A stretch of 21,558 nucleotides of DNA from an uncultured Phascolarctobacterium sp. (GTDB taxonomy: Bacteria; Bacillota; Negativicutes; Acidaminococcales; Acidaminococcaceae). Of the stretch, positions 6,878-13,080 are shown one piece after another; positions within the stretch are counted from its first letter, which is position 1; every line of letters begins with the position of its first letter. The position numbers and the translations under genes are program-made. The stretch lies in the NCBI GenBank assembly GCA_900554395.1, contig USHB01000005.1:1-21558 (forward strand). Direction: 5' to 3'. The notes under the pieces were generated by a model, which worked only from the letters and a program-made list of their open reading frames with translations, was not told the origin of the DNA and did not search any database.

Positions 6878-8320
6878 TTAAATCTTTTTTACAGTTTGAT
6901 ATTTTTGGTTTCTGCTGTTCGGCTTTTCCGGAATGGTCATTTTTAATAATCCGTCATCAAGCAGTTGCCTTAAATATTTTTTTGTAAAAAATGTTTGACT
7001 GCTATAACCAAAATGGCCGCAAATTTCACGCTTGGTTTTTGGTTCTATGCAATATAAAAGTATTCTTTTAACTTGGTCACTAACTTGCTCACTAACTTGC
7101 TCACTAACTTGGTCACTAACTTGCTCACCAATTTTAATTTTAGCAATAGCCATAGTCCTTATGGGCACAATGGTTTTAAATACATCTCCTTCAATAAATT
7201 CCGGTACAGAGTCAGAATAAATTTCTGTATATTTATAGGTATTTCTCATTCCTGAACCTAACTCATCAGCAAGGCCGGTCTCTCTAAATATTTTAGAAAT
7301 CAATGGATTTTTAGGATATGGCTGGAAAGTTTTTAAATTTAATAATCCAAATCCATGAGCACGGTTAGCATTTTCAGTATAAAATTTATCGTTTTCTATT
7401 ACAAATTTCGCCACGTAAGCATTGGAATAATCTCTATGAGCTAAAGAATTAGAAAAAATCTCACGCAATATTTTATCTCTAACTCCAACACTATTTATTC
7501 CTTCTAATGCAAATGTATCGCTTAAATGTTTTTGGGCAAAAGCCATAAGCCTGTCATATGTATCAAATAAATTTGTTATAATAACATCTCTATCATCATA
7601 ACGGTCTAAATTTTCTATACGTAAAATAGCATCCGTTTTGTGATGAGGCAAAACGGACATAATAGCAGAATCTGTACCAAACAATAAAATAGCAGCTAAT
7701 GTAAGACCTTCTTTACGTGTTTCAAATTCTTTAGCAATTAAACCGGCAGACCGTAAAAATTCTTCATCACTCATTTTTAACCACGGATGGTTTATATTTC
7801 TAATACGGCTCATTATACGTGCTTTTTCCATAACATCAACACGTAAATCACTCATATCAAATCCGGTTATTTTATTTACAAAATAGCTGTTACTTTTACG
7901 TGCATACAAACTATAAACTAAATCGGAATTATTGGTAATATCTATATCTGCTTCATGATTTCTGTCATATATTCTTCCTCTTGCACGGCAAACTTGGCTG
8001 CCTTCTTGTACATATATGTAAAGAATATGTTTACCATCAATTAAAATATCCTGCGGCTGTAAATATAACGGCGGATAAATTTTTTCAGGATTATTAACGC
8101 AATTAACAAAATCCCTTTTCATTTTATCTATGTGCTTATTATCAATGCCTATAATTTCTCCATTATCATTGACTCCAAGAAAAATATGCCCGCCATTTCT
8201 ATTTGAAAATGCACAGACTGTTTCATAGACATCTTTGGTAATTTCAGCAGAAGATTTTTTAAATTCTACATTCAATCCTTCGCCATTGGCAATTAACTTA
8301 ACTGCTTCATCTTTATTCAT
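6878..8320 (-). CDS. AlbA_2 (Schlafen AlbA-like) domain regulator with HATPase_c_4-like and winged-helix regions
   Basis: 480 residues. Residues ~10-125 are an AlbA_2 domain (GEGLNVEFKKS, then CAFSNRNGGHIFLGVNDNGEIIGI). Residues ~275-360 resemble the GHKL-type ATPase part often seen with it, with LREIFSNSLAHRDYSN as N-box-like and GLADELGSGMRN as G-box-like. Residues 399-417 are a tetrapeptide repeat (EQVS/DQVS), followed by a C-terminal winged-helix-like region (ICGHFGYSSQTFFTKKYLRQLLDDGLL). Proteins of this type are usually called putative transcriptional regulators or RecG-related helicases, though no helicase domain is present here. The gene is clearly more AT-rich than its neighbours and has its own terminator, suggesting a later insertion. 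GGGAG lies eight bases before the ATG. Targets unknown. Confidence 0.85.
   Translation of the reverse strand: MNKDEAVKLIANGEGLNVEFKKSSAEITKDVYETVCAFSNRNGGHIFLGVNDNGEIIGIDNKHIDKMKRDFVNCVNNPEKIYPPLYLQPQDILIDGKHILYIYVQEGSQVCRARGRIYDRNHEADIDITNNSDLVYSLYARKSNSYFVNKITGFDMSDLRVDVMEKARIMSRIRNINHPWLKMSDEEFLRSAGLIAKEFETRKEGLTLAAILLFGTDSAIMSVLPHHKTDAILRIENLDRYDDRDVIITNLFDTYDRLMAFAQKHLSDTFALEGINSVGVRDKILREIFSNSLAHRDYSNAYVAKFVIENDKFYTENANRAHGFGLLNLKTFQPYPKNPLISKIFRETGLADELGSGMRNTYKYTEIYSDSVPEFIEGDVFKTIVPIRTMAIAKIKIGEQVSDQVSEQVSEQVSDQVKRILLYCIEPKTKREICGHFGYSSQTFFTKKYLRQLLDDGLLKMTIPEKPNSRNQKYQTVKKI
7070..7126. repeat. In-gene 12-bp tandem repeat encoding (E/D)QVS
   Basis: About five near-identical 12-bp units (on the plus strand, variants of ACTTGCTCACTA) encode EQVS-DQVS-EQVS-EQVS-DQV. 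The units divide by three, so copy-number change would lengthen or shorten the linker without breaking the frame. Confidence 0.85.
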
Positions 8321-8410
8321 CTATAATACTCCCACATATAATAAGTATAAGATTATTATATTGTATATAAAGTCAAATGGCAATTCAGCAAAATGCTGAA
8401 CTAATATTTT

Positions 8411-8441
8411 AAGCCCTTCTGCCATAAAAACAGAAGGGCTT
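8411..8441. terminator. Stem-loop at the end of the sorC-type gene
   Basis: AAGCCCTTCTG (8411-8421), a 9-nt loop, CAGAAGGGCTT (8431-8441): a perfect 11-bp stem. The following T-rich tract is better on the plus strand; on the minus strand, where it would end the dha/lsr-like operon, the tail is mostly A. It is probably still the operon's end. Nothing else was seen in 8321-8444. Confidence 0.6.
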
Positions 8442-8444
8442 ATT

Positions 8445-9356
8445 TTATTTCTGCAAAACTTTGCGGGCTGTTTCTTCGGTAACTATAAGATGCGTAACAA
8501 TGCCGGTGCGCAACGCTCCAAGCACAGCTTTTGCGCCTGCCGTCAGCCCTATGGCAATTACTTTCGGCACCTGGCTTAAAGTTTTCAGCGGTATGCGCAC
8601 GGCAAAATCGCCCGCGCCGCTGATAAATTCACCGCGTACATTAAAGTAGTACGAAAGCAGGCTGCCAACTGCCTGCTGGCGTTCAAGCGCATCTTCAAAA
8701 CGCAGCGCCGTTGCTTCGTCAGGCACACCGGGGTAAGCACGTATTTCTGCAAGGGCAGCCGTTGCCGATTGCCACAGTTTAGAGGCTTCCTTAAAGTTAT
8801 CGGTGCTTTCAACAGCATCGCGCGCTTCGCGGCTGTCCGGAAAGGCTTCCGCATCAAGCCAGAAGGCTTCCCTGCTGCTGCCTGCCAAAAGCTGCGACAG
8901 TTCGTTAACACGGTAGCCGCGGTTTGGTATCGCCGTTTTGCCGATAAGCGGAAATACGCTGCCGCTGCCTTTCATTCCGCCGCCAAGCGCCATTTTGGCT
9001 GCTGCTTCGCCAAGCGTATAGCCCCAGCCAAGCCCCACGGCTTTTTCATAACGCAGTTCGCTCTCAAGATAGGAGGCTGTATGCCGCAAAAGTTCATCGC
9101 GCGAGGCGTTTGGCAGTACAATGCCGCCTTTTATGCCGAAGCGCTGCTCCAAAAGTTTTAACAGTTCTGCATCGCCTGCAACCGGTGGACGTATTTCGAT
9201 ATGGACTATGCCCGTTTCGCGCGCTTGCGCCAGCATTTTGCTGACCTGCGGGCGCGATACGCCGATTTTTGCCGCTACTTCGGCCTGCGTCAGCCCTTCT
9301 TCATAATAAAGGCGCGCTGCCTGCACCAGTGCGGCAAGTTCTTTATCGGTCAGCAA
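8445..9356 (-). CDS. SorC/LsrR-type sugar-responsive transcriptional regulator
   Basis: 303 residues from a TTG codon that directly follows the stop of the upstream gene (TAATTG), with GGAAG eight bases before it. Residues ~8-52 are the family's N-terminal helix-turn-helix (ARLYYEEGLTQAEVAAKIGV, then SRPQVSKMLAQA). Residues ~60-300 are a SorC-type sugar-phosphate-binding domain, with AVGLGWGYTLGEAA as the usual glycine-rich loop and GLTAGAKAVLGALRTG near the end. SorC proteins (SorC, DeoR of Bacillus, LsrR, CggR) are normally released from or recruited to DNA by a phosphorylated sugar made in the pathway they control. As last gene of the dhaL-dhaK-lsrF-VOC operon it most likely regulates this operon through the repeats at 12264-12284. 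Confidence 0.9.
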   Translation of the reverse strand: MLTDKELAALVQAARLYYEEGLTQAEVAAKIGVSRPQVSKMLAQARETGIVHIEIRPPVAGDAELLKLLEQRFGIKGGIVLPNASRDELLRHTASYLESELRYEKAVGLGWGYTLGEAAAKMALGGGMKGSGSVFPLIGKTAIPNRGYRVNELSQLLAGSSREAFWLDAEAFPDSREARDAVESTDNFKEASKLWQSATAALAEIRAYPGVPDEATALRFEDALERQQAVGSLLSYYFNVRGEFISGAGDFAVRIPLKTLSQVPKVIAIGLTAGAKAVLGALRTGIVTHLIVTEETARKVLQK

Positions 9357-9671
9357 TTATTTTACTTCCATCAGTTCCATCAAAATACCGTCCTTCATAA
9401 TAAAGGCGATGCGGGTATTTTCGTCTGCCATCCACGGTTCTACAACCACGCGGTTGGCTTTAAGCTGCTCTTCCATGTCATCTACCTGGTAGGCAACATG
9501 CACCATGGTTTGCAGTTCCTCGGGCAGCGGGGTATCTTTTTCAAAACGCAGGTATTCAATGCCGAATTCGTTGGTTTCGGGCGGAATAATATGTGTTTTA
9601 ATGCCTTCTGCGTAAATGCTGCCTTCCATTACTTTATCAGTGGGCACGCCAACGTGCATAAATTTTTTCAT
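9357..9671 (-). CDS. Small VOC/glyoxalase-like protein
   Basis: 104 residues. The pattern MKKFMHVGVPTDK, then VHVAYQVDDMEEQLKA, then IAFIMKDGILMELMEV resembles a vicinal-oxygen-chelate (glyoxalase/bleomycin-resistance) fold: an H-x-G near the start, a middle beta strand, and a final E-L-M-E strand. Proteins of this fold isomerise or cleave small dicarbonyl or hydroxyketone compounds, usually with a bound metal. It lies four bases after lsrF, and its ribosome site AAGGAGG is inside the last codons of lsrF, so the two are translationally coupled. It occupies the place LsrG holds in AI-2 operons but does not look like LsrG, a ferredoxin-like monooxygenase fold. An isomerase acting on the LsrF substrate is an inference. 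Confidence 0.65.
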   Translation of the reverse strand: MKKFMHVGVPTDKVMEGSIYAEGIKTHIIPPETNEFGIEYLRFEKDTPLPEELQTMVHVAYQVDDMEEQLKANRVVVEPWMADENTRIAFIMKDGILMELMEVK

Positions 9672-9675
9672 CAGC

Positions 9676-10551
9676 TTAGTCCTCCTTCATCAGCTGGTAA
9701 GCTTTATATGCTTCTTCCGGTTTGGCATTTTCGTGAATTACCATACGGATAGCGCGGAGCATGGCAACAGGGTTTTCTGCCTGCAGTACGTTGCGCCCCA
9801 TATCTACGCCTGCTGCTCCTTCGCTGATGGCACGGTAAGCCATTTGCAAAGCGTCAAGTTCAGGCACTTTTTTGCCGCCGGCGATAACGATTGGCACCGG
9901 GCAGGCAGCGGTAATCTGCTCAAAATTATCACAGTAATAAGTTTTAATCATATGCGCGCCAAGTTCGGCAAGCAAACGGGTTGCCAGCGCAAAGTAACGC
10001 GTGGTGCGTTCCATCTCTTTGCCAACAGCAACAACGCCCAGCACTGGAATGCCGTAACGTTCACCGGCATCAACTGTGCGCACTAAATTTTCCAAAGAAC
10101 CAAGTTCGCCGTCAGCTCCTACAAAGCACTGTACTGCCATGCAGGAAGCATTCATACGGATGGCGTCTTCAATGCCAACGCCGATAACGCCGTGGCTCAT
10201 ATCGTCTTTCAATACGGAAGTATCCGCCGTGCAGCGCAGGGCAATCGCCTTGCGGCAGTCGGGCGGCACGCAGGCGCGCAAAGCACCGCGCGTAGCCATC
10301 AGGCAGTCTGCATATTCCATCAGCGGCGGAATAACCAAATCGAGCCTTTCCAAACCGGCAGTGCTGCCCATAATGTAGCCATGGTCAAACGCCAGCATAA
10401 TGGTGCGGCGGTCTGCTGCGAAAATTTGCGAAAGTCTTGTTTTCATGCCCCATTCGGCATGGCCCATGCCTTTAACGTGAAAAGTCTGTGCAGGCGGCAT
10501 AATGCCGATGCCGTAATCTTTTGCCAGGATATTGCCTTCTTTATCTGCCAT
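9676..10551 (-). CDS. lsrF: LsrF-like class I aldolase/thiolase
   Basis: 291 residues, the length of Escherichia coli LsrF, and from memory closely similar along its whole length: H-x-K-G-x-x-x-x-E/D-W-G-M near 25-36, TIMLAFDHGY near 50-59, IKTYYCDNFEQI near 202-213, CPVPIVIAGGKK near 217-228, GVDMGRNVLQ near 270. Lys203 sits in I-K-T-Y-Y, the position of the LsrF Schiff-base lysine. LsrF transfers an acetyl group from phospho-AI-2-derived 3-hydroxy-5-phosphonooxypentane-2,4-dione to CoA, giving dihydroxyacetone phosphate and acetyl-CoA; the parent family is DeoC/FbaB. Here it follows dhaK by 11 bases and precedes a VOC protein and a SorC regulator. The true substrate may be another small phosphorylated ketone. 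Confidence 0.88.
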   Translation of the reverse strand: MADKEGNILAKDYGIGIMPPAQTFHVKGMGHAEWGMKTRLSQIFAADRRTIMLAFDHGYIMGSTAGLERLDLVIPPLMEYADCLMATRGALRACVPPDCRKAIALRCTADTSVLKDDMSHGVIGVGIEDAIRMNASCMAVQCFVGADGELGSLENLVRTVDAGERYGIPVLGVVAVGKEMERTTRYFALATRLLAELGAHMIKTYYCDNFEQITAACPVPIVIAGGKKVPELDALQMAYRAISEGAAGVDMGRNVLQAENPVAMLRAIRMVIHENAKPEEAYKAYQLMKED

Positions 10552-10562
10552 AATTTTTCACC

Positions 10563-11555
10563 TTAATTTCTGTAATACGGAGTGCGGCAGGGTGCGTTCC
10601 ACAATGCGGTCATTTCGTCATCCATGCGCGCAATGAACATCTGGAAGCCTGCGGTTTCCTGTACGGTTAAAAGTTCGCCTACATGGCTTGCCACAACTTC
10701 AATGCCCTTTTCGGCAAGATATTTATGGCATTTGCGGTAAACAATAAGCTGTTCCATCAAAGTTGTTGCGCCGCTGCCGTTAATAATTACCATCAGTTTT
10801 TCGCCGCTCTTAACTTCAAGGTCTTTTAAAAGTGCATCCATCATAATAACAGCGGTTTCGTCCGCGGTTTTCATCGGCATGCTGCCACCGCCGCCTTCAC
10901 CGTGCTGGCCCATGCCAACTTCCATCATGCCGTCATCAATGTGGGCAATTTCCATACCGGTTGCCGGATGGGTTGCGCCTACGCAGGCAACGGCAATGGT
11001 TGCCATGTTATCGGCAAAACGCTGGGCAATTTCGGCAACTTCTTCCAAAGATTTGCCCTGAGCTGCGGCTGCGCCTGCAATTTTGTACAGAGGAATGCAG
11101 CCTACAAGTCCGCGGCGGTCATCTGCGTTGGAACGCGGAGCGTTGGCAACGTCTTCCTGGGTAACAACTTTGGCAACTTTAATGCCGAGTTTTTTAACCT
11201 GTTTCATGGTCAGGTTGCCGGTAAGCATATCGCCGGCGTGGTTTAAAACAACAAACAGTACGCCATGGCCTTTATCTGCCATTTTAATGGCTTCTACGCA
11301 GGACTGCGGGCCAGGAGCCGCAAAAATATTGCCTGCAACGGAAATATCAATCATGCCTTCGCCTACAAAACCACTGATGGCAGGCTCGTGGCCGGTGCCG
11401 CCAAGGGTAACAATGGTAACGCGGTCAGCATCTTTTAATTTTTTGTTTACTACAAGATTGCCGTCTTCCAAAGAAACAATGTCAGAATTGCTGAGAGCGA
11501 GGCCTTCCAAAAGTTCAGAAGTTAAATTTTCAGGGTCATTGATAAATTTTTTCAT
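10563..11555 (-). CDS. dhaK: Dihydroxyacetone kinase subunit DhaK
   Basis: 330 residues, slightly shorter than E. coli DhaK (356). Key residues fall at the E. coli numbers: GGTGHEP with His56, LNHAGD with Asp109, and GMGQHGEGG with His218, the histidine that forms the covalent hemiaminal with dihydroxyacetone. The C terminus (MDDEMTALWNAPCRTPYY) is also typical. DhaK binds the ketose; DhaL supplies the phosphoryl group from bound ADP/ATP. GGAGGT precedes the ATG. No DhaM (PTS phosphodonor) is in the window, so whether the pair uses PTS phosphate or ATP is open. In this operon the substrate may be a short ketose or dione handled by the neighbouring LsrF-like enzyme. Confidence 0.92.
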   Translation of the reverse strand: MKKFINDPENLTSELLEGLALSNSDIVSLEDGNLVVNKKLKDADRVTIVTLGGTGHEPAISGFVGEGMIDISVAGNIFAAPGPQSCVEAIKMADKGHGVLFVVLNHAGDMLTGNLTMKQVKKLGIKVAKVVTQEDVANAPRSNADDRRGLVGCIPLYKIAGAAAAQGKSLEEVAEIAQRFADNMATIAVACVGATHPATGMEIAHIDDGMMEVGMGQHGEGGGGSMPMKTADETAVIMMDALLKDLEVKSGEKLMVIINGSGATTLMEQLIVYRKCHKYLAEKGIEVVASHVGELLTVQETAGFQMFIARMDDEMTALWNAPCRTPYYRN

Positions 11556-11597
11556 TTTTGCAACCTCCGTTTTTTGTTTTTATTATAGCTTTTTAAA

Positions 11598-12224
11598 TTA
11601 TTCCTTAATGCCTTTAGCAAGCCCGGCAAAGAAAATTGCCATGGAAACAGCACCCGGGTCTTTATGTCCAATGCTGCGTTCGCCTACATTTTTGGCTCTG
11701 CCGAATTTGGCAACCATATCGGCGGTAGCATCGGCACCTTTTTGCGCAGCTTCGGCAGCAGCAGCAAGAATCGTTTCAATGCTGCCGTCGGTTTCGGCAA
11801 TAGCCGCCACAGCGGGATAGAAAGCGTCAACCAAAGTTTTATCGCCTTCTTTGGCTTTGCTTACATCCATAAAATCTTCTTTGGCCTGCGCAAACATACG
11901 CTTAAATTCAATATCGGTCAGTTCTGCCTGGTCGTCGATGCCGTCGGCCATGCCAGCAAAAATAGTACCCCACAGCGGACCGCTGCTGCCTGCGTTAACA
12001 GCCATGCAGGCATCGCCGATGCCTTCCAGAAGCAGGTTCATGGTAGCAACGGTAATATCGTCGGCGTGAGATTTTAAAATATCGGCAATATGCCCGATGG
12101 CAATGCCGTGGTCACCGTCACCGGCAACACCGTCAAGCTCGCACAGATATTGTACGTTGGCTTTCAGGTCAACAGCTGCGGTATGCAGCATTTTACGCAA
12201 TACAGGTAAAGTTAAAACGTACAT
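11598..12224 (-). CDS. dhaL: Dihydroxyacetone kinase subunit DhaL
   Basis: 208 residues, normal for DhaL. It contains ELDGVAGDGDHGIAIG (residues ~29-44) with the Asp residues that hold two magnesium ions and the nucleotide, SSGPLWGTIF, EGDKTLVDAFYP and GRAKNVGERSIGHKDPGA, all hallmark motifs of the nucleotide-binding subunit. It is first in the operon, ahead of dhaK by about 42 bases; in many PTS-type dha operons dhaK comes first. GAGGTG precedes the ATG, and a strong promoter lies about 35-60 bp upstream. The product would phosphorylate the DhaK-bound ketose in the cytoplasm. Confidence 0.92.
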   Translation of the reverse strand: MYVLTLPVLRKMLHTAAVDLKANVQYLCELDGVAGDGDHGIAIGHIADILKSHADDITVATMNLLLEGIGDACMAVNAGSSGPLWGTIFAGMADGIDDQAELTDIEFKRMFAQAKEDFMDVSKAKEGDKTLVDAFYPAVAAIAETDGSIETILAAAAEAAQKGADATADMVAKFGRAKNVGERSIGHKDPGAVSMAIFFAGLAKGIKE

Positions 12225-12258
12225 TCTTTCACCTCATTAATTTCAAATTGATAGTTTC

Positions 12259-12287
12259 ATTGTAACATTTGTCAGAACATTTGTAAA
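12259..12287 (-). promoter_or_regulatory. Promoter of the dhaL-dhaK-lsrF-VOC-sorC operon
   Basis: Read leftward: TTTACA (12282-12287), exactly 17 bp, then TACAAT (12259-12264). Both boxes match the sigma70 consensus at 5 of 6 positions. Transcription would start near 12252, about 28 bases before the dhaL ATG. Confidence 0.7.
12264..12284. promoter_or_regulatory. Direct repeats across the dha promoter, likely SorC operator
   Basis: AACATTTGT occurs at 12264-12272 and again at 12276-12284, a 12-bp period. The copies fill the spacer and touch both promoter boxes, so a bound protein would block RNA polymerase. The SorC regulator encoded at the end of the same operon is the obvious candidate. Confidence 0.5.
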
Positions 12288-12331
12288 TTAATTTTCAGAT
12301 AATTTCTGCTTATTTATTCTTTTGCAATCAG

Positions 12332-12354
12332 AACCACCCGCATAGCGGGTGGTT
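12332..12354. repeat. IS200-type end hairpin (end distal to the tnpA start)
   Basis: A perfect 10-bp stem, AACCACCCGC and GCGGGTGGTT, around the loop ATA. It is the same hairpin as at 13006-13028 except for one compensated base pair (C-G here, A-T there). This is the expected subterminal structure recognised by a TnpA of the Y1 (HUH) family. Confidence 0.8.
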
Positions 12355-12437
12355 TGCTCTGCGGCTAGAAGCCTTTTTACCAGCCGATGCTAAAGCATCA
12401 CCGCAAAAGCTCCCCAACTGCACTTGATTTACCAGCC

Positions 12438-12465
12438 GCCCCTTTCTGGGGCTCTTTATTTTTTA
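12438..12465 (+). terminator. Plus-strand terminator-like stem inside the IS end
   Basis: GCCCC (12438-12442), loop TTTCT, GGGGC (12448-12452), followed by TCTTTATTTTTT. It lies just beyond the tnpA stop, but the T-run is on the strand opposite to tnpA, so it would stop transcription entering tnpA from its 3' side, or end a short plus-strand RNA from this IS end. Confidence 0.5.
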
Positions 12466-12466
12466 C

Positions 12467-12919
12467 TTACTTTTCAAACGGATCTACCAATTCTTTTAAT
12501 ACCAACTGATCGCTTAGTCGATCTTCCTGCAATTGTTCCGCTATATACTTCTTTATGGCTTTCTCATTTCTTCCTACCGTATCTACGTAATAACCCTTAC
12601 ACCAAAATCTCCTGTTACCATATTTATATTTTAAATTTCCGTGTCTCTCAAATATTTCCAACGAACTTTTTCCTTTTAAATATCCTACGAAATCTGATAC
12701 AGAATATTTAGGTGGTATGCTTACTAACATATGAATGTGATCAGGGCAGGCACTTGCTTCCATTATCGTTACTCCTTTCCTGTCACATAATTTTCTTAAA
12801 ATTTTTCCTATATCTTCTTTTATCTTACCGTATATAGCCATCCTTCTAAATTTTGGTGCAAATACTATATGAAAGTTGCATCTCCATGTTGTATGTGATA
12901 ATGTATTTATGTCAGACAT
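12467..12919 (-). CDS. tnpA: IS200-family transposase TnpA (Y1 HUH)
   Basis: 150 residues, full length for the family. It has the HUH metal-binding pair His61 and His63 in CPDHIHMLVSIPP, the catalytic tyrosine at about Tyr125 in AIKKYIAEQ, and the usual FHIVFAPKFRR start and RFWCKGYYVDTVG core. TnpA is a dimeric single-strand DNA transposase that nicks next to the end hairpins and forms a phosphotyrosine bond. The ATG at 12917-12919 has CCTCC's complement (GGAGG) seven bases upstream, but that site is buried in a 14-bp stem with the leader, so translation is probably kept low. All key residues are present. Confidence 0.95.
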   Translation of the reverse strand: MSDINTLSHTTWRCNFHIVFAPKFRRMAIYGKIKEDIGKILRKLCDRKGVTIMEASACPDHIHMLVSIPPKYSVSDFVGYLKGKSSLEIFERHGNLKYKYGNRRFWCKGYYVDTVGRNEKAIKKYIAEQLQEDRLSDQLVLKELVDPFEK

Positions 12920-12923
12920 GACA

Positions 12924-12982
12924 AAACCTCCTTTGATTTTTATGCAGCTGGGGAGCTGTATTTATTGTATCAAAGGAGGTTT
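12924..12982 (-). promoter_or_regulatory. tnpA leader stem-loop sequestering the ribosome binding site
   Basis: AAACCTCCTTTGAT (12924-12937) and its perfect complement ATCAAAGGAGGTTT (12969-12982) form a 14-bp stem in tnpA mRNA. The stem contains the AAGGAGG of tnpA. An inner hairpin, CAGCT-GGGG-AGCTG (12945-12958), caps it. Sequestering of the tnpA start by a leader stem is known for enterobacterial IS200; this is an independent version. Confidence 0.8.
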
Positions 12983-13005
12983 CCTCATAGCTATAAGCTT
13001 TCCTG

Positions 13006-13028
13006 AACCACACGCATAGCGTGTGGTT
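13006..13028. repeat. IS200-type end hairpin (tnpA-start side)
   Basis: A perfect 10-bp stem, AACCACACGC and GCGTGTGGTT, around loop ATA. It pairs with the hairpin at 12332-12354, differing by one compensated base pair. Confidence 0.8.
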
Positions 13029-13038
13029 TTCTTTTAAC

Positions 13039-13075
13039 CAAAAAAACAGCAGCCCCAAACTGCGGACTGCTGTTT
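13039..13075 (-). terminator. Terminator of the DUF1847-EFR1 operon
   Basis: AAACAGCAG (13044-13052) pairs with CTGCTGTTT (13067-13075); read leftward it is followed by a run of T. It lies directly after the stop of the leftward EFR1-type gene, between it and the IS. Confidence 0.8.
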
Positions 13076-13080
13076 AAAAA

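Larger units (their letters stand above)
12332..13028 (-). mobile_element. Complete IS200-like insertion sequence (IS200/IS605 family)
   Basis: About 700 bp, the standard size for IS200. It holds one TnpA gene, no tnpB, and a matching hairpin at each end in place of terminal inverted repeats. The exact cleavage points are not certain; a TTAA-containing stretch lies outside the tnpA-proximal hairpin (13034-13038 region). Members move as single-stranded circles without duplicating the target. The copy sits about 45 bp upstream of the dha operon promoter without breaking it. The 113 bases between the tnpA stop and the outer hairpin are non-coding and rich in small stems (12363-12373, 12386-12399, 12438-12452). 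Nothing suggests decay, so it may be active. Confidence 0.85.

Noticed and set aside
7070..7126. Short repeat that could suggest a CRISPR or phase-variation tract
   Set aside because: The 12-bp units have no spacers and encode an in-frame protein linker, so it is neither CRISPR nor an on/off switch.
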